DNA from: Paramicrobacterium sp051513965
Lineage (GTDB): Bacteria; Actinomycetota; Actinomycetes; Actinomycetales; Microbacteriaceae
Assembly (NCBI RefSeq): GCF_051513965.1
Contig: NZ_CP195847.1
Location: forward strand, 3,100,001 to 3,164,000
Direction: 5' to 3'
Length of the DNA stretch: 64,000 nt
The position numbers were made by a program, and so were the translations under genes. Under the pieces are notes generated by a model, which saw only the letters and a list, made by a program, of their open reading frames with translations, searched no databases and had not been told where the DNA came from. This document shows positions 6,886 through 15,041 of the stretch, piece by piece. Each line of letters opens with the position of its first letter. Positions within the stretch are counted from its first letter, which is position 1.

Positions 6886-8708
6886 TGTTCTGTGCCGACG
6901 CTCTCGTTCTCGCGGGCGGGGTCCGAGGAGGTCTGGCCGCCCTGGCTCTGCCCGTTCTCACCGCCCTGGTCACCGCCGTTTCCTTCGTCACCACCCTGAT
7001 CGCCGTCACTCCAATTGATGGTGACGGTCGTCGGGTTTGATGCGGGGGATGCCGATTCGCCGCACATCGCCGTCAGCGAGACGGTCACTTGCGAGACGGA
7101 CTCGTTCACAGTCACGTCGAGGCCGAGGTTGCCGTCAGCGCCGACATCCTTCGAGGTCGGGCTTCCACCGTTGACGCTCACCCGGTACCCGGTCACATCT
7201 CCCGCAGGGCAGTTTCGGTAGGGGTTCCACGTCACGGTCAGCTTGTTCTCCTGACCCTTGGTCGCGTCGAACGAGCAGTTGTTCACGCATCCGTTCACTG
7301 CAGGGGACTCCGGCGGCTTGGTCGGCGATGGGAGAGCACCCCACACGGTCAGCGTGATTGTGTCGCCCGGGTTCACCTTGCCATAGGGGCTCACGTCGTT
7401 GACCTTGCCGACCTGATCACTGGAGCTGGCTGGCGAGCCCTCCTTGCGCTCGGGCACGAGGCCGAGGTCGGTGAGCTTCTGTGCGGCTTCGTCGTAGCTC
7501 AGGCCGAGGAACTCGTCCTTGTTGATCTCGATCCGCGTGTTCGTCGGCGTGGGCGTCTTCGTCTTCGTCGGCTCAGAGGTGGTCGGCGGAGGCGACGACG
7601 TCTCGATGGCGTCGCCATCGCCCTGGTTCACGAGCGCGAAGATCGTCCCGCCGAGAACCAGCACGAGGACCGCGATCAGAACGATCAGCGGCCACGTCCA
7701 CGGGCTGCGCTTCTTCTTCTTTTCGTCTTCACCCTCTTCGCCTTCCTCGCCGGGAACGGGGAGAGCTGCAGTGCCGGTGTCTTCGTGCTCGGAGATCAGC
7801 TGTGTCGCGTCATCGTCTCCGCCAGCGATGATGCTCGTTCCGCCGGTGCCCTCGCCGACGGCGGGAACAGCCGCGGTCGCCGCGTTCACGTCGCCGCGAC
7901 GCAGCGCGTTCGCGGCACGCACGACGTGCGCGGCGGATGCCGGGCGGTCCTCCGGGTTCTTCGCGATCATCGAGAACACGAGGTTCCGCACCGGCTCTGC
8001 CACCGTCGCCGGCAACTCGGGCGGAGCCTCGTTGATCTGAGCCATCGCGATGGCGACCTGTGACTCGCCCGTGAAGGGGCGCTTACCGGCGAGGCACTCG
8101 TAGCCGACGATGCCGAGCGAGTAGATGTCAGTGGCGGGGGATGCCGGGTGGCCCGACGCCTGCTCGGGCGACAGGTACTGTACCGTTCCCATGACCTGGC
8201 CGGTCGCAGTCAGCGGCACCTGGTCCGCGATGCGGGCGATGCCGAAGTCGGTGATCTTCACTCGACGGTCCGGGGTGATCAGCAGGTTTCCGGGTTTGAT
8301 GTCACGGTGCACGAGCCCTGCCGTGTGGGCAGCCTGCAGGGCGGCGGCGGTCTGCGCGACGATGTCGAGCGTGGCATCCGTCGACAGCACGTGCTCCCGC
8401 TCGAGCGTCGATGACAGTGCTTCGCCGGGCACAAGCTCCATGACGAGGAACGCTGAGCCATTTTCCTCGCCGTAGTCGAAGACGTTCGCGATGCCCTCGT
8501 GGTTGACGAGAGCAGCATGTCGGGCCTCGGCGCGGAAGCGCTCGAGGAAGCCGGGGTCGCCCATGTACTCGTCTTTGAGGATCTTGATGGCGACCGTACG
8601 ACCGATCACATTGTCTGTGGCCTTCCAGACTTCGCCCATACCTCCGATGGCGATACGAGACTCCAGCTCGTAACGCCCACCGAAAGTCACCCCTGCCATG
8701 GGTCTCAT
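6882..8708 (-). CDS. pknA: Ser/Thr protein kinase PknA-like with PASTA and Fn3-like ectodomain
   Basis: The 608-residue kinase has an N-terminal catalytic domain with GGMGEV, VAIK, HRDIKPGN and DFG, then a Thr/Asp-rich linker, a KKKK cluster before a single membrane helix (about 340-362) and an outer region. The outer region has one PASTA-like repeat (EFLGLSYDEAAQKL...) followed by a cysteine-containing segment resembling a fibronectin type III fold (TWNPYRNC...GYRVSVNGG), and a Gly/Gln-rich tail. It regulates cell shape and division with PknB. The start at 8708 overlaps the pbpA stop (ATGA); an internal ATG at 8699 is possible. The ectodomain is larger than in mycobacterial PknA, which lacks PASTA repeats. 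Confidence 0.9.
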   Translation of the reverse strand: MRPMAGVTFGGRYELESRIAIGGMGEVWKATDNVIGRTVAIKILKDEYMGDPGFLERFRAEARHAALVNHEGIANVFDYGEENGSAFLVMELVPGEALSSTLEREHVLSTDATLDIVAQTAAALQAAHTAGLVHRDIKPGNLLITPDRRVKITDFGIARIADQVPLTATGQVMGTVQYLSPEQASGHPASPATDIYSLGIVGYECLAGKRPFTGESQVAIAMAQINEAPPELPATVAEPVRNLVFSMIAKNPEDRPASAAHVVRAANALRRGDVNAATAAVPAVGEGTGGTSIIAGGDDDATQLISEHEDTGTAALPVPGEEGEEGEDEKKKKRSPWTWPLIVLIAVLVLVLGGTIFALVNQGDGDAIETSSPPPTTSEPTKTKTPTPTNTRIEINKDEFLGLSYDEAAQKLTDLGLVPERKEGSPASSSDQVGKVNDVSPYGKVNPGDTITLTVWGALPSPTKPPESPAVNGCVNNCSFDATKGQENKLTVTWNPYRNCPAGDVTGYRVSVNGGSPTSKDVGADGNLGLDVTVNESVSQVTVSLTAMCGESASPASNPTTVTINWSDGDQGGDEGNGGDQGGENGQSQGGQTSSDPARENESVGTEH

Positions 8709-10165
8709 TCGTTCAGCACCGCCTCAATTACCTGTTTGGCGACCGGAGCCGCAATCGAGTTGCCGCTACCGGACTGGCCTTTTCCGCCGCCATCTTCAAT
8801 TACCACTGCTACTGCGACCTGGGGGTTGTCCGCGGGGGCGAAACCGGTGAACCACAGGGAGTATGGCTCGTCGGACCCGTTCTCAGCCGTACCGGTCTTT
8901 CCAGCCACACTGACTCCGTCTATTGTGGCATTACTCGCGGCTCCGCTTCGGACACTCAGCTGCATTGCATCCGCCACACTCGCGGCCACATCGGGCGAGG
9001 TCGCCTCGTTGTACACAGATGGCGTGAAGCTCTGCAGCACCTCGAGGTTTCTGCCCGTCACGCGATCGACGAGCGATGGCTGCATGACTTTTCCTTCGTT
9101 CGCAATTCCGGCGGATACCATCGCCATCTGCATCGGCGTCGAGCGCACGCTCGCCTGGCCGAACGCCGAGAGGCCGGTCTCGGCGTCGTTGAGGCCTTCC
9201 TGCGGGTAGGTGCTCGTGCCGCACTGGAGCGGAATGGTGATGTTCTCGTCGTTGAACCCAAACTTCTCCGCGGTCTCGCGAATGGCGTCATCGCCGAGCT
9301 TGATGCCGAGTTCTGCCATCGGGATGTTGCAGCTCAGTCGGATCGCGTCGGCAATCGTCACTTCGCTGCCCTTGCCGCACGTGCCGCGTGTGGAGTTGTA
9401 GATCTTCGTCGACGTTCCCGGCAGCGTGAACGAGGCGGGGTTCGGCAGCTTGGAGTCCGGAGTGTAATCACCGGACGCGAAGGCCGCCGCCGCGACGACC
9501 AGCTTGAAGGTCGAGCCGGGAGGGTTCTGATCGCCGGCGATCGCTCGGTTGTAGAGCGGCTTGCCCGGAGCATCCAGCAATTCGTTGTACGTGCGGATGA
9601 CTGCATCGCTGTCGTGCGATGCAAGGCTGTTCGGATCGTATGTCGGAGTTGTGACCATGGCGAGGACACGGCCGGTCTTCGGCTCGATCGCCACGATGCC
9701 GCCCGTGTAGCCCTTCATCGCGTTCCAAGCAGCCTCCTGGACCTTCGGGTCGATCGTGACCTCGACGGCCGCGCCCTTCGGGTCCTGCCCGGCGATGATC
9801 TGGTTCAGACTGTCGAGGAACTGCGAGTTCGAGGTTCCCGAGAGGTACTGGTTCATCGCGTGCTCGAGGCCGCTGGAGCCCTGTGTGGGGTTGAAGTAGC
9901 CCGTGATCGAGGCATACATCTCACCCTGCGGGTATTCACGCTGGTAGACGTAACGGTCGCCCGTCGGCACCGACTGCGCGAGCACCGTGTCGCCGGCGAG
10001 AATCGCACCGCGCTCGGTCTGGTAGCTGTCATAGAGCGTGCGGGTGTTGCGCGGATCGTTCGCAAGGGTGTCAGCCTGGATGCCTTGAATGACGGTCGTC
10101 GACGTGAACAGCGCGAGGAACATCGCCACCACGACGATGCTGATGCGCTTGAATTCCTTGTTCAC
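8705..10165 (-). CDS. pbpA: Class B penicillin-binding protein (transpeptidase) PbpA
   Basis: The 486-residue bitopic enzyme cross-links peptidoglycan outside the membrane. It has an N-terminal signal-anchor (about residues 7-28), a short PBP dimerisation region, and a transpeptidase domain with the nucleophile box STFK (218-221), SCN (278-280) and KTGT near residue 422. The gene overlaps its neighbours by four bases on both sides (ATGA with rodA upstream and with pknA downstream), so it is translated with the SEDS glycosyltransferase RodA, its expected partner. The length is normal for actinobacterial PbpA. Confidence 0.93.
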   Translation of the reverse strand: MNKEFKRISIVVVAMFLALFTSTTVIQGIQADTLANDPRNTRTLYDSYQTERGAILAGDTVLAQSVPTGDRYVYQREYPQGEMYASITGYFNPTQGSSGLEHAMNQYLSGTSNSQFLDSLNQIIAGQDPKGAAVEVTIDPKVQEAAWNAMKGYTGGIVAIEPKTGRVLAMVTTPTYDPNSLASHDSDAVIRTYNELLDAPGKPLYNRAIAGDQNPPGSTFKLVVAAAAFASGDYTPDSKLPNPASFTLPGTSTKIYNSTRGTCGKGSEVTIADAIRLSCNIPMAELGIKLGDDAIRETAEKFGFNDENITIPLQCGTSTYPQEGLNDAETGLSAFGQASVRSTPMQMAMVSAGIANEGKVMQPSLVDRVTGRNLEVLQSFTPSVYNEATSPDVAASVADAMQLSVRSGAASNATIDGVSVAGKTGTAENGSDEPYSLWFTGFAPADNPQVAVAVVIEDGGGKGQSGSGNSIAAPVAKQVIEAVLNE

Positions 10166-11565
10166 GCGCTCACCTCCGCGGGCTTTCGCTTCACGCTGTC
10201 ACTGACGCGCAGAAGGATCGCGATGATCATCCAGTTGGCGACGAGTGACGATCCACCCGCCGCGAGGAACGGTGTCGTGAGACCGGTGAGCGGGATCACC
10301 CGTGTGACGCCGCCGACCATGATGAACACCTGCAGTGCGATCGTGAACGCGAGGCCGAGCGAGAGCAATTTGCTGAAGTCGTCCTGCCCGACGAAGCCGA
10401 TGCGGATGCCGCGCGAGACGAGCACGAGGTACAGCACGAGAATCGCGAAGATGCCCGCGAGACCCAGCTCCTCGCCGAGGCTCGCGATGATGTAGTCGCT
10501 CTCGGCGACTGGGGTGAGATGCGGGCGTCCCTGCCCGAGACCCGTGCCGATGAGGCCGCCGTGCGCGAGACCGAAGATGCCCTGCACGAGCTGCCAACTC
10601 CCACCGACCTCGGCGTCGTACACCGCGGGATCGAACGCGTTGATCCAGTTGTTGAAGCGGTTCTGCACGTACGTGAGGTACTGGCTTGCGACAGCCGCGC
10701 CAACTCCGAACAGGCCGACGCCGATGAGCACCCAGCTGAGGCGTCCCGTCGCTGCGTACAGCATGATCGTGAACATGCCGAAGTAGAGAAGCGCGGTTCC
10801 CATGTCGCGCTCGAACACGATGATGAGCATCGCGAAGACCCAGACGACCAGAATGGGCCCGAGGTCGCGCAGCCGGGGGAAGCGCACACCGAGGAACTTC
10901 TTGCCCACCATGGAGAGGCTGTCGCGCGTGCGAACGAGATACCCGGCGAAGAAGACGGCGAGGGCGATCTTGGCGACCTCACCGGGCTGGAACGACATCA
11001 CGTCGCCGAACCCGATCCAGACCTTCGCCCCGTTGACGCTGCGGCCGAGACCGGGCACGAGGGGCAGGAGCAGCAGCACGAATGCTATGAGCCCGTAGAT
11101 GTAGGTGTACCGGAACAGTACGCGGTGGTTGCGCAGCACCAGAATGACCACGATCGCGGCGACGATGGCGATAGCGCTCCATGCGATCTGACGAGTGGAT
11201 GCCGCGGCCCAGCCGGCGTTGCCCTCCGCGATGTCGATGCGGTAGATCTCCGCGATGCCGAGCCCGTTAAGCACCGTCGCGATCGGCAGCAGCAGCGGAT
11301 CCGCCTGCACGGCGACGTAGCGCAGGCAGATGTGCAGCCCGAAGACGAGCGCGGACAGCGCGGCGCCATAGTAGATGAGCGTGAAGTCGAGCTCGCCGAG
11401 CGCGCCGAGTTGCACGAGCATGATCGCGACGGTGTTCACGATGCACGCGAAGATCAGCAGCATGAGCTCGCGGTTGCGGAGTTTCTGCGGAACATGCAGC
11501 TTGCGCATGATCCGGATCACGGCGGTGTCCGGCGTCACGCTGCCATCGCTCTGCACTGCGGTCAT
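10162..11565 (-). CDS. rodA: SEDS-family peptidoglycan glycosyltransferase RodA/FtsW
   Basis: The 467-residue polytopic membrane protein has about ten to twelve hydrophobic helices, and the SEDS hallmarks MSFQPGEVAKIAL and the late loop GLGQGRPHLTPVAESDYIIASLGEELG. SEDS proteins polymerise lipid II into glycan strands and work with a class B PBP. It overlaps pstP upstream and pbpA downstream by four bases each. Its position in the pknA-pknB operon marks it as the elongation paralogue RodA rather than the FtsW of the dcw cluster; the name rests on synteny. Confidence 0.92.
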   Translation of the reverse strand: MTAVQSDGSVTPDTAVIRIMRKLHVPQKLRNRELMLLIFACIVNTVAIMLVQLGALGELDFTLIYYGAALSALVFGLHICLRYVAVQADPLLLPIATVLNGLGIAEIYRIDIAEGNAGWAAASTRQIAWSAIAIVAAIVVILVLRNHRVLFRYTYIYGLIAFVLLLLPLVPGLGRSVNGAKVWIGFGDVMSFQPGEVAKIALAVFFAGYLVRTRDSLSMVGKKFLGVRFPRLRDLGPILVVWVFAMLIIVFERDMGTALLYFGMFTIMLYAATGRLSWVLIGVGLFGVGAAVASQYLTYVQNRFNNWINAFDPAVYDAEVGGSWQLVQGIFGLAHGGLIGTGLGQGRPHLTPVAESDYIIASLGEELGLAGIFAILVLYLVLVSRGIRIGFVGQDDFSKLLSLGLAFTIALQVFIMVGGVTRVIPLTGLTTPFLAAGGSSLVANWMIIAILLRVSDSVKRKPAEVSA

Positions 11566-12875
11566 CCGTCACCTCCGTCCGTCGGCGTGGGTGTAGGGGT
11601 CGCCGTCTCACCGGGCCCGCCGGTGTCGGCATCCTCGTCGTCTGGTTGATCGATTCTCAGACGGGAGACGATATCGCGGGCATCCTGAAGACTTGCCGCG
11701 CTGATCGTGCGCTCGACCTCCTGGCGGTCGTAGAACGAGAGTTCAGAGAGCAGGATGCCGGTGTCGTAGTACTCGTGCGACAGCGAGAACGGGCCGACGT
11801 TCTGCTGGATGCCCTGGTAGATCACGACAGTGTCTTCGTCGGAGCCGACATAGTAGCGGGTCTGCGTCCATGAGTACGCACCGAGCAGACCCAGCACGAG
11901 GGCGAGAACGAGCACGAAGATGCCGAGCGCCCACGTCAGGCGGCGGCGACGCGCTCGTCGGGCATCCTCTTCGATGAGCTCCTCGAGGTAGTCCTCCGCT
12001 GCCGGCTCGAAGTGCGACGGGTCAAGGGGCGCGACGCGGCCGGTGTGCAGACGGAGCGCGGGAATGAGCCCGGTGCGGCGTGACGGCTTGACTTCGAAGG
12101 CGAGCGGCTGCGACGCCGACCCGACGGTGACAGGACCGGATGCCGTGCTCTTCGCCCCGATGTCGAGGACGACCACCGTGACGTTGTCCGGCGCACCGTT
12201 GTCGAGGGTCTTCTTGACCAGACGATCTGCAGTCTTCTGGGCGTTCATGCCCGCGGCGGCGATGCGAAGGGTGTCTTTGTCGTCGACGTAGTCGCTGAGG
12301 CCGTCCGAGCAGATGATCCACCGGTCGCCGTCCTGCACCGTCATCGACAGCAGGTCCACCTCGGGCGCTGTCTCCACGTCGCCGAGAACGCGCATGAGCA
12401 CCGAACGGCGCGGGTGCACCCGCGCCTCTGCCGGTGTGATGCGGCCGGAGTCCACCAGCTTCTGCACGAACGTGTGGTCGGTGGTGATCTGCGTGAGCTT
12501 GCCGTTGCGGAGCAGGTAGATGCGCGAGTCGCCGATGTGTGCGATGGCGACTTCGTCGCCCACGATCATCAGTGCGTCGACCGTGGTGCCCATGCCCGTG
12601 AGCTCGGGATGGTCGTAGACCGTTTCGCTCAGCTGATCGTTGGCCGCCATGATGGCGTCCTGCATCGCGGCCTGCGCATCTTCGACCGTCTCGTACAGGG
12701 CATCCGCCTCGATGATGCGCTTCGCCGCGATCGCCGAGGCGACGTCACCGCCCGCGTGACCGCCCATGCCGTCGGCGATCATGAACAGGTGCTCGCCGGC
12801 GTACCCGGAGTCCTGATTGTTGGAGCGGATCTTGCCGACGTCGGTGGCTGCCGCGGCGTTTGCCTTGATGGGCAT
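11562..12875 (-). CDS. pstP: PP2C-family Ser/Thr phosphatase PstP
   Basis: The 437-residue protein reverses PknA/PknB phosphorylation. The N-terminal PP2C domain carries the metal-binding and catalytic motifs RSNNQD, ADGMGGHAGG, GDSRIYL, CSDGLSDYV and DNVTVVV. After a basic RRARRRR stretch there is one transmembrane helix (about 315-340) and a short extracytoplasmic domain ending in a Thr/Pro/Asp tail. It starts three bases after the fhaB stop and overlaps rodA by four bases, consistent with one transcript. Confidence 0.93.
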   Translation of the reverse strand: MPIKANAAAATDVGKIRSNNQDSGYAGEHLFMIADGMGGHAGGDVASAIAAKRIIEADALYETVEDAQAAMQDAIMAANDQLSETVYDHPELTGMGTTVDALMIVGDEVAIAHIGDSRIYLLRNGKLTQITTDHTFVQKLVDSGRITPAEARVHPRRSVLMRVLGDVETAPEVDLLSMTVQDGDRWIICSDGLSDYVDDKDTLRIAAAGMNAQKTADRLVKKTLDNGAPDNVTVVVLDIGAKSTASGPVTVGSASQPLAFEVKPSRRTGLIPALRLHTGRVAPLDPSHFEPAAEDYLEELIEEDARRARRRRLTWALGIFVLVLALVLGLLGAYSWTQTRYYVGSDEDTVVIYQGIQQNVGPFSLSHEYYDTGILLSELSFYDRQEVERTISAASLQDARDIVSRLRIDQPDDEDADTGGPGETATPTPTPTDGGDG

Positions 12876-12878
12876 GGG

Positions 12879-13394
12879 TCAGCCTCGCAGCTCGAACGTG
12901 GTCTGGCCCACCTTGATGGGCGCGCCGAGCTTCACCTGTGTGGGCGCTCCGACGCGCTTGCCGGAGAGGAAAGTGCCGTTCGTGGAGTCGAGGTCTTGAA
13001 GCATCCAATCGTCGTTCCACAGCAGCAGACGTGCGTGATGTGTGGAGGTGTAGTCGTCGCGCAGCACCAGCGTGGAGTCGGACGATCGGCCGACCGTGAT
13101 GGGACCCTTGCCGAGCGGAATCTCGGTGCCTTGCTTCGTGCCGGAGGTGATCACGATGCGCGAGGCGTTGTGAACTGTGGCGTTTCCGCTGCGAGCGGCG
13201 CGCGGGGCGGGGGCCGGGTCCACTCGCGGTTTGGGGGGAGAGGATGCCGCGCGCGCAGCAGCCTGCTTGCGCTCCTCTGCCTTGCGGGTCTGCCCGAAGA
13301 GGTCGCTGCGGAGGGCATAGACGACCCCGAGCACGAAGAACCAGAGCAGAATCAGAAAGCCGAAGCGCAGAACGAGAAGAGTCAGTTCACTCAC
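12879..13394 (-). CDS. fhaB: FHA-domain protein FhaB (FipA)
   Basis: The 171-residue protein has an N-terminal membrane helix (about 5-28), a basic Ala/Pro-rich linker and a C-terminal forkhead-associated domain that binds phosphothreonine. The FHA signature is GRSSDSTLVL, TSTHHARLL and DLDSTNGTFL. In mycobacteria FhaB/FipA links PknA signalling to FtsZ and FtsQ; the same role is presumed here. Its ATG overlaps the fhaA stop (ATGA). Confidence 0.9.
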   Translation of the reverse strand: MSELTLLVLRFGFLILLWFFVLGVVYALRSDLFGQTRKAEERKQAAARAASSPPKPRVDPAPAPRAARSGNATVHNASRIVITSGTKQGTEIPLGKGPITVGRSSDSTLVLRDDYTSTHHARLLLWNDDWMLQDLDSTNGTFLSGKRVGAPTQVKLGAPIKVGQTTFELRG

Positions 13395-14125
13395 GAGCTA
13401 GGCCCCCAGAATCCGCCCATGTCGGTGCGCCGTGTCGGAACATCGGCGCCCGAGACGTGTCGCGTCTGCGCGAGGACCCGGAACGTGATGCGGGTGCGGC
13501 CGATCTGGATGACCGAGTCAGGGGCGAGTGCCGCCTGGCTGAACTTCTGCCCGTTGAGCTTCGAGCCGTTGGTCGAGCCGAGGTCGCGGGCCTGGGCGCG
13601 CTCGCCGTCCCAGAGGATCTCCACGTGCTTGCGGCTCGTGCCGGAGTCGTTGACGGTGATGTCCGCGTCGCTTCCGCGACCGATGACTGTGCGCGACTTC
13701 GTGATGGTGTGGCGCTCGCCGTCGATGTCGACCACCGGCTGCCATGTGACGTCGCCCTTGAGGTTCTGTGAGTCGACCTGCAGCATCCCATCGCTCAACG
13801 AGGGGTCGGAGGTGAGCGAGATCTCGATGCCGCCGGCGAACTGGTAGCCCTGCTGCTTCGCGTGCTTCTGGACGACGCTCGTGAGCTCATCGACCAGCGC
13901 GTCGCCCATGCGCTGCATCCGCTCAGCGTCTGCGACGGACATCGCGACGGTGAAGCGGTTGGGAACGAGGATGCGGTCGCGTGTGACGACTGCGGCCTGT
14001 GTGTCGAGTTCGCGTTTGAGCGCGCTGGAGATCTCGACCGGCTGCAGTCCGGCTCGGAAGGTTTTCGCGAAGGCGCCGTTGACGGCACGCTCGAGACCCT
14101 TCTCGAAGTTGTCCAGTATGCCCAC
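13391..14125 (-). CDS. fhaA: FHA-domain protein FhaA (DUF3662 + FHA)
   Basis: The 244-residue product has an N-terminal DUF3662 domain starting GILDNFEKGLERAVNGAFAKTFR and a C-terminal FHA domain (GRGSDADITV, TSRKHVEI, DLGSTNGSKLNG). FhaA recruits MviN and other wall-synthesis factors through phosphorylated partners. I chose GTG 14125 because it gives the family's usual N-terminus and has AGGAG six bases upstream; the longer open frame to 14302 has no family similarity and would run up to the tRNA. It is the first gene of the fhaA-fhaB-pstP-rodA-pbpA-pknA operon. Confidence 0.92.
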   Translation of the reverse strand: MGILDNFEKGLERAVNGAFAKTFRAGLQPVEISSALKRELDTQAAVVTRDRILVPNRFTVAMSVADAERMQRMGDALVDELTSVVQKHAKQQGYQFAGGIEISLTSDPSLSDGMLQVDSQNLKGDVTWQPVVDIDGERHTITKSRTVIGRGSDADITVNDSGTSRKHVEILWDGERAQARDLGSTNGSKLNGQKFSQAALAPDSVIQIGRTRITFRVLAQTRHVSGADVPTRRTDMGGFWGPSS

Positions 14126-14302
14126 AGCTCTCCTGTTCGGTTCAGTGGCTAGGGACATGCTAACGGGAAGGACTGAGAGCGGCATCTCGCACACCGTGTT
14201 CTTGGGGTGCTTCTCGGGGTCTTCGGCGGCTTCTCTCCGATTCCTCACCGGCGAGGATTTCGTGCTAATCTCGCTGAGTTGACACAGTGATGTGCTCTTC
14301 AC

Positions 14303-14848
<546 letters not shown>

Positions 14849-15041
14849 TTACGCGCTGTCTGCTCTCGTGCGAAGACCGGGCGGTTCGTCGGATTCATGG
14901 AACGGCTCGTCGCGTGCCGCGAAGGATGAGCGAGGTAGAAGGGGAGTCGATCTGAACGGCGGAGGAGTCGAGAGATGCTGGTGGGTTGGCGAGACAGTCT
15001 GTGTGATCGCCGTCGGCCTCCTCATTCCTGCACGCTCTCAG
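14849..15041. other. Intergenic stretch, no recognised feature
   Basis: About 190 bp between the recombinase remnant and the GMC oxidoreductase stop. I see no convincing gene, repeat or terminator here. Confidence 0.4.

Noticed and set aside
10519..11649. A 376-codon + strand frame opposite rodA
   Set aside because: It has the Asp/Glu/Arg/His-rich composition typical of antisense to a membrane protein, and the SEDS gene on the - strand is clear.
12414..13847. A 477-codon + strand frame opposite pstP, fhaB and fhaA
   Set aside because: It is a high-GC antisense shadow with no domain, and the - strand genes are certain.
14126..14302. N-terminal extension of FhaA to the tRNA
   Set aside because: FhaA proteins start (M/V)GILDNFEKGLE, and GTG 14125 has AGGAG upstream. 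The extension has no similarity.
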